64,000 nt of DNA from Ephydatia muelleri (lineage: Eukaryota; Porifera; Demospongiae; Spongillida; Spongillidae): contig JABACO010000001.1 in NCBI GenBank assembly GCA_013339895.1, positions 25,274,270 to 25,338,269 on the forward strand, written 5' to 3'. A model generated the notes under the pieces. It saw only the letters and a program-made list of their open reading frames with translations. It was not told the DNA's origin and made no database searches. Positions 10,644 through 22,517 of the stretch are shown here, piece after piece. Position numbers and translations under genes: made by a program. The stretch's first letter is position 1; every line of letters begins with the position of its first letter.

Positions 10644-11008
10644 TGTGGCATCAAAGGGGCCTTCCTCACTCTCTTATGTGATGCTTTCTGACATACTGCA
10701 CAGGTTCTACAAAACTCCTCCACATCTCCGAACACGTTAGGCCAATAAAACCTGCGCAACACACGCCGACGTGTTTTCTCCTTACCTAAGTCTCCTGCGA
10801 GGGGTATCTCATGAGCTAGTTCCAACACAGTCCTCCGCAACTGTTTGGGTAGATCCAACTGCTCGATCTCAAATTCCTTCCGACCATAGGGCGCCCATCT
10901 CCGACATAGGAGCCCGTCTCTCTTGAAATATTCGGAATCCTCACCCTTCCGAGCTTCATCTGCGACCATCTGTCTGATGTTAGCCTGTGTGGAATCCTGT
11001 TCCTGCAA
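10644..11008 (-). pseudogene. Gypsy integrase zinc-binding (H2C2) domain fragment
   Basis: The HHCC finger is visible: LELAHEIPLAGDLGKEKTRR (His, then spacing to the second ligand), FYWPNVFGDVEEF and CRTCAVCQK. Upstream is the typical linker FKRDGLLCRRWAP. The frame ends at the border with the foldback element, so the DDE core is gone. The domain would help the integrase bind LTR ends. Confidence 0.75.
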
Positions 11009-11397
11009 CCGTTGACTTGTAGTTCGTCAGCCGAGATGTCCAAAATACCTTTCGATTAGGCAACGACAGGGTCTTCCCGTTTTGAAACTTCGGAACTTAA
11101 CGCTGGAGAACCATTGCTGCTCTCCTCTATCGGGCGCGGTCGTGCTCCCGCTGCCCGTTCCCTCTTTCTGAGATTTTCTTCCTCTAGTTGCTGCCGCGCC
11201 CTTGCCCTCGTCATCACGATCAGGACGTCTTGGGGACACGTCTACTCCGGGTGCCGACCCAGCAACTGGAACAATTCAGGGACGTCTGTCCCTAACAACA
11301 CCGGAACCGTTGTGTTCTCTGCCACCGAGCTGCTTCCACGATGAGCTTCAGATCATTCACACCTATTTCCACTTTGGCGAAAGGATAAAAATTAATA

Positions 11398-11733
11398 TCA
11401 CCGTGCGCACAACGTACTGATACTCCTTTGCCCTCCCAAGTAGTTCTCAAGAGGAACCAACCGGTTGGAGACCATCGTCCTGGAGCATCCGGTATCCAGA
11501 AGGATCTTGGTTTTCTGTCCTTCCACCGTACCTGACAGACAAAATACCGTTCTGTCTTGCTCCGGATCTCTTACTCTGTTTCTCGGTGTTCTCTCGCCAA
11601 AGTAGTACCCTTCGTTCTGGACAATTACGAGAAATGTGACCGACTTTCCTACAATGGAAGCATCTTGGTCCCTCGCTCTCTTCCTCCCTTGGCTTCTTTC
11701 GGCATACGCTTTCAGTATGTCCTGTACGTCCAC
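11398..11733 (-). pseudogene. Gypsy CCHC knuckle and retropepsin fragment
   Basis: The frame contains ILLDTGCSRTMVS, the active-site DTG of an aspartic protease, at 11488-11496. A CCHC zinc knuckle (CFHCRKVGHISRNC) is readable at about 11610-11652 but in a different frame from the protease, which shows a frameshift. Beyond 11398 the protease continues in another frame (GDINFYPFAKVEIGV). The domain order fits a gag-pol polyprotein. Confidence 0.7.
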
Positions 11734-12579
11734 AATACGTACAACTCAGACAGCACAGGAGATCCAGCAGGTGGTTGGGTTGGAGCAGTTTCTGAACACT
11801 CTACCCTTAGAAAAGCGGCTACGGGTACATGAAAAGAAACCGAAGACCTGCATAGAAGCCGGAGAGTTAGTCGACGAGTATGAGCAAATCCGACGGAAGG
11901 AACCGCCAGTAACCGAGGCAGCAGCCAAAAATTCCAAGACAGGTGTTCCTTCATCCACTTCTGCAATAGATCCATCAACCTGGTAGTCGTCTCCCTGTTC
12001 GTTTCACCTTCCCGTCGTACGAAGCCTCGGAACCTCACTCGATATGCGTCCTCGTTGATTCCGTAACGCGCCAAGATCACCGCCTTAATTGCTTCGTAGT
12101 CATCCGAGCTCGTGGTAGGAAGCGCCGCAAATGCCAGTTGCGCCTTCCCTGTCAACTGAGGAGCGAGAAAATGTGCCCAGCGATTCTCATCAATGCCGTG
12201 AGCCGTCAATATGCGCTCGAATGTGACGAGATACACTTCCACGTCGTCTTCTAGCTGCTCCAAGTGGTACCAATTTCACGCTCAAACTTGCGGGTTTTGT
12301 CTTTCGCGTCTCTGCTAACTTGGCAATTAAGTCGAGGTACGCTCTGGTCTCCTCATCGTGCCGCTTGCGATCTTTTCCTTGTTGCACCTGCTCTTCTTCG
12401 CGCCATTTCCTTTGCTCGTCGAACTCCTGTTCCCGCTGGACTCGATCTGCCGCCAACTGCTGGAGCAACCTCTGTACCTCCTCCTCCATTGCACCGCTAG
12501 CGCTGGATGTTGCAGTTATTCTATTGATAGGTGTCTCGCTCTCAATATCTTGGTATACCCTACCCGATCGCAATGTCAT
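11712..12579 (-). pseudogene. Gypsy gag, frameshifted
   Basis: The ATG at 12579 starts MTLRSGRVYQDIESET, followed by a coiled-coil-like segment (LLQQLAADRVQREQEFDEQR). After a frameshift near 12290, gag continues with VYLVTFERILTAHGIDE and FLAPQLTGKAQLAFAALP, a capsid/SCAN-like helical region. It lies downstream of the PBS as expected for gag. Confidence 0.65.
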
Positions 12580-12623
12580 GCGACGATTAACCGCGTGGAC
12601 TTGCTAGACAACAAACTAGCGAT

Positions 12624-12641
12624 CAAATCCCACCGCTGCCA
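12624..12641 (-). other. Primer binding site of the Gypsy element
   Basis: On the minus strand TGGCAGCGGTGGGATTTG starts three bases after the LTR end, has the expected TGG start, and precedes the gag ATG. Confidence 0.5.
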
Positions 12642-12644
12642 TAA

Positions 12645-12850
12645 TGTGTCACGGCTCCCTATCACTCGCAGTACGTAAATTCCTGCAACAACACAGTATA
12701 GATGAACCGAGCTTATTTCCATCGTTTAGAACATTACATGCCCCCCTTATATACACAGGGGTAAACAACACGAGACAAGTGCACCCTTTACAACACTTGA
12801 ATAAGTTCATCGTCGACACTTCATGAGCTCAGTGGACGTCAGCCTTCACA
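12645..12850 (-). repeat. Solo 5' LTR of the Gypsy element
   Basis: On the minus strand the segment begins TGTGAAGGCTGACGTCC and ends CCGTGACACA, giving TG...CA borders and a length of about 206 bp. The outer border is inferred because no partner LTR is present. Confidence 0.45.
12746..12753 (-). promoter_or_regulatory. TATA box of the LTR promoter
   Basis: GTATATAAGGGGGG on the minus strand, about 100 bp before the LTR end and oriented toward gag. Its placement fits U3 of a short Gypsy LTR. Confidence 0.45.
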
Positions 12851-13205
12851 CTATTTAGCTGGAAACCACCCAGGAGAAAATCAACGAAGAAGTTAGTTTG
12901 GAGGGGGGTAACTAAACTTTTTATTATCATACATTAATAATTTTTCAAGTTCATATTGCTAAGTATACAATTGCATAATTTGTTTGTCTTCAGCTTTTAC
13001 AGTTTGTGATAAAAGTTCAATCAAAGAGGGCGCATATGAAAACAATTATTAGGCCAAGTACGATGTTCTCAACTGTAGTGGTCACTTTGTCTTGTGTGTG
13101 CACATCGACTGATAGGTGTGCTTTTCTACTCACCCCAAATGTTCCTTCAACTTTGTCAGACAGATCACCTTGTTTGTCATCACAGCATGCATGAAAAAAT
13201 ACTGT

Positions 13206-14226
<1,021 letters not shown>

Positions 14227-14695
14227 TTTCGATTGACCACGTGGCACATTATTGGAGAATGCTGCGAAGAGAAGACCTTGCTATTGTCCAGCATGCAACA
14301 GTGAGCTACGAGACATACGAAGTATCGAGCGCCATGCATTGCAGACATGCCCATGTTACTTCCCAAGTCCTGACTGGTGGGTCCATTGTCATTAGCACAG
14401 TGGCTAAACACGCACCCAGTACTCTCTACAGAAAGGGGTGGAGGCTATTTTGGACCTGTAACATGGAAAGGAAAATGCATCAGTAGTGTCCCAGGATCAA
14501 CAACAACAGCAGTGTTGTTGTCATGACAACTAGGCAAAAAGCGTGTGTAGTTCCCCAACACAGACTCCTGTGGACTGGGGTAGTCATAAATGGGAAGGCG
14601 ATAATAAAGTAACATGCACCGTAATACAATTAGGAATGCACAATTAGGAATGCTATAATGTAATTAATAATCATCAGTCTACATGTATTGAGTGT

Positions 14696-14780
14696 GGGTC
14701 TGGGTACGAGACTAGGGACAAACGTACGCGAGTGTAATTCATTCGCAGCTGAGATGCATTGGGTCTGGGCACGAGACTAG
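14696..14780. repeat. Two copies of a dispersed 20-bp motif
   Basis: GGGTCTGGGTACGAGACTAG at 14696-14715 and a one-mismatch copy at 14761-14780. The same word occurs at 26191-26210, and a shorter reverse version at 43303-43319. It is probably a conserved end of a short interspersed element. Confidence 0.5.
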
Positions 14781-14802
14781 CATGTATCGTGAGGCGGTAT
14801 GC

Positions 14803-15287
14803 CTGCATGGTGCCATTTAAGGATGGTGGCTATAAATTACGACGATGAAGCTAAACTTGACTGATGACTTTCGACATTAACAGAATCGGGGAACAAATCG
14901 CTCAAATCGTATCTACTTTGGGCGCTCACGTAGTGTTTCGACAGAACGGCACAATATAAATTCTAAATTCAAAGTCGTTCCCGCTTAATAGTGAGGCGTG
15001 GTTCGACCTCAGCATCTGCGCAGGGTCACGCCCAACAATTGAATTGTGTGTCTGCGAACGAGGCTAAAGATAATAATTTTCTCATGTGACTATATTTCAA
15101 CATTGGCGGTAAATCGCTGCATTTCATCATTTACATCTGAATGCAATAGTTTCAGCGCCAGTTACAATGGTGTTCTATGACATTCTGTAGCAATAGCTGG
15201 ATATTTGTAGCATTAATAAATTCAACGGGATACACTTGGTGCACAGTAATGTAAAACTGCTGTATAATAATTTCTTCAGTCGAAAAC
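14803..15287. repeat. Dispersed repeat, inverted copy at 40397-40889
   Basis: About 485 bp is nearly identical in reverse orientation to 40397-40889, from TGCATGGTGCCATTTAAGGA to TCTTCAGTCGAAAAC. No ORF and no obvious terminal inverted repeat. Probably a non-coding mobile repeat of unknown class. Confidence 0.75.
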
Positions 15288-15331
15288 CGCGTTCTAATTC
15301 ACTGTAGCATTTTAAACTTTTTTTCCTGTAG

Positions 15332-15393
15332 TCAACCTAATGTGCTGTGCAAATTGGTGACACCATCACCTGCATCGAAACAGCTGAAGGGCA
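15332..15393 (+). CDS. Possible short exon, unrecognised
   Basis: A strong acceptor (TTTTTTTCCTGTAG) precedes a frame reading QPNVLCKLVTPSPASKQLK, ending at GGCACAG|GTATAA. A second acceptor-like TTTGCAG near 15466 suggests another small exon. No function is recognised. 15520-16030 shows nothing further. Confidence 0.2.
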
Positions 15394-16039
15394 CAGGTAT
15401 AATGGACAGAGTTTGTTCAGCACATATCCATCTTGTCACCTACGTTTGCCCAGATCTCATTTGCAGGTATGATATCACTATGCCAGATATCACAATGTCC
15501 ACAACTAACAAAGGTTTGACATTGATTCTGTGTCATAATATTTATTGTGCAAGAGCAGCGTGACTTTCTGGAATCAACCGAATGATTTCAAACGTCATGT
15601 AGGAGGCTGAAGATTTTACCACACATTTTCATACAAGGTTTTTCTATGCACTAGTCTCCAGCTACTTACATGTATACATGTACATTACCTGTGATGAGAG
15701 CTTAGTCCACGGAATCGCTAGATCTGACAGTGCGCGGCTTGGTTGCTAGTGCTTTTGATGCACTCACACACAAAACAATTACCATCCCTACAGACGGAAC
15801 AGTGAAGTGCAATGTCTTTATACACATTACATGATATAATATTCTGCATTCATCTCATTGACCCATTGTGCTGGTAACTAGGCCACACATTCCAACAAAC
15901 TCAGCAAGTGTGCGAACACTTAAAAGAATATGAGTAGAGATGCAAAACGTTAGACAGCCTGTGGCCATTTAAGAAATGAGGTAAACCACATAATTCACTC
16001 CCTAGCATAATTACAAAAATGAATTCATCATTTTCTTGG

Positions 16040-16840
16040 GCATAGACTAGGATGTTTTGAGGTCATAAAATCAGATCAAGGGAGAGAATTTGTTAACAGT
16101 CTAACAAGAACTCAATACACAGGAACCAATCACAAAGTTTCTTCAGTGTATCACCTGCAAACAAATGGTTTAACTGAACGATTTAATCAGACTCTGCAAG
16201 CCTCACTTATTAAATTCATCAATAGCAATCAAATGACTGGGATGAGCATCTGTCAGCTCTCCTATTTGCATATTGAACCAGTGTTCAAAAAGCCACAAAA
16301 CTTACACCCTTTGAAGTCATGTACTGTCGGTAAGTATTAGTCGTATATAGTCTTTTAGATAGCTCTAATCCTATACATACATTGTAGTTACTCATTGACA
16401 TGGAGTATGCATTAAAAGAAGAAGACATCATCGGCAATAGTGCTATTAGTGAAGATGATTATACCAATCAATCCCACAATCATTATGGAGGTGATTGTGT
16501 TGATGGTGATTGTCATGGAGTGATGGTGATGATAATAGTGATGGTGATACAAAAAGAGATGAAGGTGTGATGCTGCAGATGGCAACAGTTGTGATGCTGA
16601 GGTTACTAATAATCATGTTGGGGCTACAACTGATGATAAAATTGATGCGCGGTGGAATTAGCCATCATGGAAATAGTCACCAGAATGTCAACCAGATAAA
16701 TCTTCATGCAAATGCGATGCATAGGATCAAGAATGCAATAATTCAAAAAGTGGAAATGAATATCAAGAAGGCACAGGAAAGGGACAAATTTTACTATGAC
16801 AAATAACGTTGCAAACTGAAGGTACATTATGTACTGCGTA
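16040..16840 (+). pseudogene. Ginger/KRBA2-like integrase remnant
   Basis: Two pieces of a gypsy-type integrase are readable: SDQGREFVN (second catalytic Asp) and GLTERFNQTLQASLIKFINS (third catalytic Glu). After a frameshift it continues as DWDEHLSALLFAY, a TGA, then KATKLTPFEVMY. A donor CGG|GTAAGT follows. Further on are DMEYALKEEDIIGNSAISED, a frame change, and HRIKNAIIQKVEMNIKKAQE before a stop at 16804. The internal stop and shifts show it is dead. No terminal repeats were found around it. Confidence 0.65.
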
Positions 16841-17531
16841 GTGCACTGTAACGTATGTGCAATTATGAATACCCCTCTATGTATGTTAGAATTTGGTCCA
16901 GGGAATCTAGTACTCCTTAGAAACGGCCATCGAGACTCACATGTGATGTGACGTTTTTATGGTACCTTGCATGTCTCTTCACTCTTCAGCATGTTTATCT
17001 CACTCTCAACAATCGTGGTGGAGCTGTAATGGGTTCAAGTTCTTTTATTCACCAGTTTATGCGCAGGGATAGCGTGATCATTGCCAATCCTAGTGTTCTA
17101 AAGACTCTAAGGAGACTGTCTGCAAACTCAGAACTTGATACGACGTCCTAGTTCTTTTTCTTTCCATTAGGCATGAACAGGTTCCCACAGACTATGTATA
17201 GCGCTTACCGAATAAAGTAATCATTATTCATGAACATAGGATCGCTTTATTGTATGGTAAAAACTAAATGTGACTGGACTTGGATGGTGTATCTGTATGC
17301 TCATTCTCGACGACGCAGCGAACTGAATAAAAAAAACGGCTAAGATATATGACCATTCTGTCCAGCCGCATATCGCGCTCGTGAATTAACCATTGTAACC
17401 GCGCCCATAAACGTAAAGATGATCTAATTGACGTGAATGATTTTATCGCTATTTTTGGGCAGAATGATCCATGTATTAGAGTGCTCGATATTTCTGCAAT
17501 CATGAATATCACGGGCCAACGACTTGATGAG

Positions 17532-18628
17532 ATGGTTTCGTCCCACTTTTTAAAGCTGCTTCTCTGGCTTCTGACAATGGCCGTCGTCAGGTCATCAGCC
17601 TCTTATACTCCTGGACCTGGGTGGACTCTGGTGGCTTATCTGGATATGACCGATCCGACGCAGCAGTGCCCCGACTCGTGGAAGACGATTACATCACCTG
17701 TCGCGTCGTGTGGAAAGAAAAGCACTTCACCTTGCGACTCCTTCACGATAAACACTTTGGGGGCCAGCTACCAAACAGTATGCGGAAGATTCCGAGGTTA
17801 TCAGATAGGATCGCCCGACGCTTTCCATGATACTACTACAAACATCGAAAATTACTACGTGGATGGAATCACTGTCACCTACGGGTCACCAGGTAACAGA
17901 CATCACGTGTACACATATGCCGCTGGCCTTTCGGAACTTACTGGCGGGAGTAGTTGTCCATGTGCGGGCGGAATAGATCCACCTCTGCTGGTGGGGTCTG
18001 ATTATTATTGCGAGTCAGGCGACCCACTAGGAGACTGGTACGGAACAGAGTTTTTCCAATCAGACGTTCTGTGGGATCGGCAGCAATGTGGAGGAGACGA
18101 AGTCACATGCTGCAATCCAGCAGACCTACCTTGGTTCTGTAAGACATTCCCAGCTCGCGTCACTGAGGACTTGGAAGTTCGAATTTGTACGAATGAAGGT
18201 CTTGACAATGAAAATGTGGCGATAGAGTTCTTTGAACTCTACTTAGTCGAACGTAGGTTGAAATGCATAATGGGATTACGAGTATATGACTAAGTGTATA
18301 CCGGGATGAACATCACTTGCATGTATAGTACATGCATTACATTTGCATGTATGTCCTTTTAACTCATCTTGTTACTCTACATGCAGCAAACTATGCTGCC
18401 GTTGGTGCGACTGTTGGATCAGCGATCATCGTTGTCGTGATTGTAATCGTTCTGGTGGCGACAGGTGGATATTGTATTTTTAGGAAAAAGTCAAACACTA
18501 CTGCGTATTCTACGATTCATTCTTCAATGACATATAGTAACATTGGTTTTGATCAGCAATCCACAACGTTAAAAATGGAAGGAGAGCCGACCGTTCAATT
18601 GAGAAGCCGCACTGAAGTTGCTACGTAG
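17532..18628 (+). CDS. Receptor-like type I membrane protein, copy A
   Basis: Model: exons 17532-18252 and 18387-18628, a phase-1 intron of 134 bp (donor GAAC|GTAGGT, acceptor CTACATGCAG), 320 aa. I chose the ATG at 17532 because it starts a signal peptide (SSHFLKLLLWLLTMAVVRSS). The ectodomain has 12 cysteines and the pattern WTLVAYLDMTDPTQQCPDSW, VCGRFRGYQIGSPDAF, YVDGITVTYGSPGNRHH, YYCESG, DVLWDRQQC, VTCCNP and LEVRIC. I know this uncharacterised domain from sponge and cnidarian secreted and membrane proteins. Exon 2 carries one TM helix (GSAIIVVVIVIVLVATGGY), a stop-transfer RKK and a 50-residue tail with MTYSNIGF. Copy A lacks four codons after DAF relative to B and C. Ligand unknown. 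Confidence 0.7.
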
Positions 18629-19058
18629 ATGACGTGGAAAATTGATTCTACATGTAGAACAAAGCTGATCGATGCAGTAGTCTTTTGTTTTGAATAGAAC
18701 GTTCAAGTATACATGTGCGTGCTAATGGATGTAAAGGCGTGGTGCCGTATGTGATTAGTTTGTGAAGCGTAGAAGCAGGCTGCTTGGCGCCAGCTGCATG
18801 GGGTCAATGCGCATGCAAAGTTGCAGCTCAGCTATCTCAGTCCATCATTTGCAAATATGAAGGACTGAAGTAGCATGAGAAGAACGGCCTTCCCACCAAT
18901 TTGAAATAAAGGACACTGACAGAACTCCCACCCAATGAGTCCATATACACTATGGGTCTATTTCACAAGCTCTGCGGTTTGTTCGTTTGTCAATTCCAAA
19001 ACAACGATAGATACACTGTGTTTGAATTCCAGGGGTGCAAATGCTGGTGAAAATGAAA

Positions 19059-19457
19059 GTGGCCACGTTTTCTAGGCTAGCTGCTCAAAAGGTGTGTGAC
19101 GTCAGGAGACACCGAAAGCTGCTTTTTTTTTTCGATTCGGATAAACAACATCGCTGTTACTCCATCAATCCTATTATATATAATACATGGGGCGGGGCGT
19201 ATACAGGGGGAAAAATCACGTGCTAATTAATTGACTTATTCACGGTAAGCGCTTTGACCAAACGCGTGCATTGAATACAACATTATGCGTGTGGTCGCAG
19301 CACTTGTTCTACCACAACTATTCAGGGCTGTGCTGCCCATCGTCCGTAACACCTATTGTGTATCACATTATTTGAAACAAGGCACGTTATAATTTTCATA
19401 TTATACTTGTCTTTTTCCAAATAGCCTTTGAGCAGCTAGCCTAGAAAACGTGGTCAC
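19059..19457. mobile_element. MITE-A copy downstream of gene A
   Basis: Terminal inverted repeats GTGGCCACGTTTTCTAGGCT and, at the right, AGCCTAGAAAACGTGGTCAC, about 34 bp each. It has no ORF. Equivalent copies follow gene C (38750-39151) and gene D (41684-42060). After gene B only the left end remains (30368). Confidence 0.65.
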
Positions 19458-19659
19458 TACTTGAAAAAAACAGGCGGCTGGTGTCACAGGAGTGTCACTG
19501 GAATTTTGGTCCCGGTAATTTTGGTCCTGGGGACCAATTGTTTCGTTGAAAATTTAGGTCCCCCCGGACCAGTTTTTTAGAAAATAATGGTCCGCTCTAG
19601 AAACTTTGGTCCCCCATCCCATTCTATTGTAATGATTTACACTAAAGGTTTCTATCGTC

Positions 19660-20064
19660 ACGCAATTAATCTGAATGGTCACGCATACGCTTCACAATTT
19701 CAAAGTGCTCAGAAAGGTTGCATAGATAAAGGCACTCTCGTGCATGACTGTTGTCATCATGGCATTCTTTTGGTGCAAATCTCAACCATTATCGTTGTGC
19801 CAAGCAAATTGGCAGTGCCATATATTTCAATTTCTGTTGCCCACACTTTCTGTTGATCCATTATCGTTGTTCGCAATTATGTCAGGTAACAAAACAGCTG
19901 AGCAGGATTTGAGCCATGTAGGATGTGACAAGTACCCTAAGTTCTGCATGATCCTCTTCCTCTTGACGTCCAGTTATTTCTTGAGCCACAGCTCTAAAAA
20001 AGCAATTCCCATCACCTTTAATGCGACCACGTATACTAGGAGCTTGGTCCAGAGCAATATCCAA
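19660..20064 (-). pseudogene. OTU-like cysteine protease domain of the Ginger element
   Basis: IKGDGNCFFRAVAQEITGRQ contains the OTU Asp-Gly-Asn-Cys active site. The fold continues in other frames as KVWATEIEIYGTANLLGTT and CLYLCNLSEHFEIVKRM, the last holding the catalytic His region. OTU proteases remove ubiquitin in other proteins. The frame breaks show it is not translated as one piece here. Confidence 0.65.
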
Positions 20065-20440
20065 AGGTTCTTCATTGTGATCACGATTCCCTTAGACAAA
20101 TTGAAGTCCTAAGACACTGCACATATTATTTTGCCAATCTCTGCAAAATGGATATCTCTATAATTGATCCATCTGCACTATGTCTGCTTTGTCTGCAACT
20201 GAACGGGGTGTTTGTGCAGCATCATCCCCCATCTCATCTGCACTATTGTCTGCTTTGTCTGCCACATCATCCCCCATCTGTAACTGAAGGCCCAGTCCAC
20301 CTGAGTGTTGACCAGAAAGGGATTTCATATCAAATGTTTTAAACTGCTGCACATATTTATACTACATGTATAGATATTTTGTCCAGGCTTGCATTATTAT
20401 AGCTTCTAATTTACTAATACAATCTTCAATGGCAACATTA

Positions 20441-21480
20441 TTAGTGGTTTAAACACCATATTATGATCTTACCATTTAAAGGGAAGTGATCATCTGCAAT
20501 GGATCTGTAGTCTGCTGAGATACTGCCATCATTGCTTAGGCTGCCATCATCCTCAGAAGTATGTGTAGGATTGGAACTATGATCAGCATCGGAACCTAAT
20601 GGTTTTCTGTAAACTTTCAAATGACCACCAGTTGCACTTGTCACTTTTCCATCATCAGAACATAATTCATACACCCCTTTTGACTTCACTCTAGTTAGTG
20701 TAAAGGGTCCCACATACCTACAACTTAGCTTCCCTCCCTTTATCTATTTACGAGGGAAGTCCTTCTTCAAAGCAAGCTGTCCGATGTAAAACTCTGAAGG
20801 CTTGGCATGCTTGTTGTCATACTGCTTATTACACTTAATTTGAGCAACTTTAATGTTCTTTGCTACTTCCTGCAATGTACTTATATGTTCCTTAAATTTT
20901 TCTCCATGATCTGGCTCTACCATTTCATCGTAGTGTTTGACAAGTTCCTCGATTGACTCAGACTGCATTTCAATATCGATCGGAAGGTTTGGCTATCGAC
21001 AAAACATAAGGGAGAAAGGAGTATGCTTTGTTGTTTCTTGCCTCGATGTGTTATACGCAAACACACATGAATCAATGTAATAACTCCATTGTTCTTTTTT
21101 GATGACACATATTTAGCCAATATATTTTGCAATGTTTGATTGAAGCGTTTCGTAAAGCCATTTGCCTACACATAAAAGTTTGACACATGTCATACAATAC
21201 ACCCATCAAAAACATGTGTATGTAGTTCATCATTTCAAAGGTAAACACAGAAATGCTTCAATGTTATAATCCATGCACATTTCCTATTATATAAGAACAT
21301 GACCCTTAAATAATGCATGTGAACTTGTGTACCAACCTGGGGGTGATAGGGGGTTATTATCGTCTTTTTATCCCAAGAGTTTTGCATATCTCATCATTAA
21401 GTTTGTTGTCAAACTCTCTACCATTGTCAGACACCACAACACGAGGTAGACCCATCCACGTGAAAATCTGAAATCAACGC
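20441..21480 (-). pseudogene. Ginger integrase C-terminal half and GPY/F module
   Basis: SDNGREFDNKLNDEICKTLG (second catalytic Asp) lies at about 21370-21430. After a short intron follows NGFTKRFNQTLQNILAKYVS at about 21150. At this position the active-site Glu of related copies (ERFNQTL) is Lys. A frameshift in an A run then moves to YYIDSCVFAYNTSRQETTK. The tail module reads MGPFTLTRVKSKGVYELCSD and GGHLKVYRKP. The Glu to Lys change predicts loss of strand transfer. Confidence 0.65.
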
Positions 21481-21768
21481 AATGTAAAAAATTATGGTAT
21501 TAAGCTGTATTCGCATTATACAACAGCTTGCCTTAAAAAGTACAGTTGCCACTGTGACAGCTTTGTTATCAATGGTTGGGATTGCCTCTACCCATTTAGT
21601 GAAATAATCACTAACAGTTAAGATGTACTTGCTGCCATCCTCAGCTTCAGGGCTTACAGGGCCTATAAAGTCTATGCCGATCATGTACCAAGGAGCATAG
21701 ACTGATATGGGATATAGTTGTGGTACTCCAGTTGTTAGCTTGCGATTCATCCGCTGACAACACATCAC
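21427..21768 (-). pseudogene. Ginger integrase core, first part
   Basis: The exon reads CCQRMNRKLTTG, then IGIDFIGPVSPEAEDGSKYI with the first catalytic Asp, and LTVSDYFTKWVEAIPTID. It ends at VLFK with AAG followed by GCAAGC, at the same position where the 45.5-kb copy has AAG|GTATAT. That suggests a GC-AG intron here. Confidence 0.65.
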
Positions 21769-21829
21769 ACTTTGATATCTAAAGAGAACAATTAAAAACT
21801 GTTGATTAAAAAAATCGGGTTAGCATAAA

Positions 21830-22517
21830 ACCCTACCACATTATTGACATCTTTAACCATTCCATGCCACATAAAGCGCTCTTTAATTCTGAAAAGAGTC
21901 CCCATGTGGCCAGATGTGGGGTCAATGTGACTGGAAAGAGCAATTTTCTGTTGCTCCTTGGAACTCTGAATGTATATCGAAGTAAAACTTCTCCCTATAG
22001 AAAAGTAATATGAATGGTTGTAATGCATTTAGTTATTTTCAATTAGTAAGGAGCGCATCTTAGCACTGATTACAGTAAACTCTGGATAACTAATCACAGC
22101 AGGGGGAAAAAAAAGGTGACTAGTTAAGCCTGAGTGAATAATGAAGAGATGCATGAAAACCTAATACAAAGCAAGAAAAGACTAGTGAGGCAAGAGTGAC
22201 TAACTATCACATAAACTACTTTACAGTAGTTATGAATGGTGAGTTCACATACAAGTGATACAACTATACCGGTATCGACATGCATTACGTTTTTGTTTGA
22301 TAGCTTTACGCGACAGACCGCTGCAAAAGGTACTTGCCTTGCCCTTCCATTTTTGCCTGTAGAATAGCTCTCCTCTACTCGACACTGAAAACTTCAAAGC
22401 TTTTTTCCGTATCGTCCGCTTTCTTTCCTTTGACGCTCCATCGCAATATTTGCCACTGAGAAGATACTCGAATACTTCGCCAACAAGATCACCCTCAACA
22501 TCCAAAGATCCTTCCAT
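21830..22517 (-). CDS. Ginger N-terminus and H2C2 zinc finger
   Basis: The first exon starts at the ATG at 22517 (MEGSLDVEGDLVGEVFEYLL) and includes RTIRKKALKFSVSSRGELFY. That N-terminal pattern is shared with the element at 45.9 kb. A second exon after TTTTCTATAG (about 21998) holds SSHIDPTSGHMGTLFRIKER and FMWHGMVKDV, the H-H part of the finger, with the C-C part in the next exon. 22040-22240 is intronic with no other feature. Confidence 0.6.

Larger units (their letters stand above)
10644..12850 (-). mobile_element. Gypsy LTR retrotransposon lacking reverse transcriptase
   Basis: On the minus strand the order is LTR (12850-12645), PBS, gag, CCHC knuckle, aspartic protease, then an integrase zinc-binding domain. 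The RT and RNase H of about 1.5 kb expected between protease and integrase are absent, and the integrase core and second LTR are missing. Several frameshifts are present. The element is a dead deletion derivative. Confidence 0.75.

Noticed and set aside
17621-17830. Second frame inside the receptor exon 1 (Arg-rich), repeated in B and C
   Set aside because: It overlaps the main coding frame and is conserved only because the DNA is duplicated.
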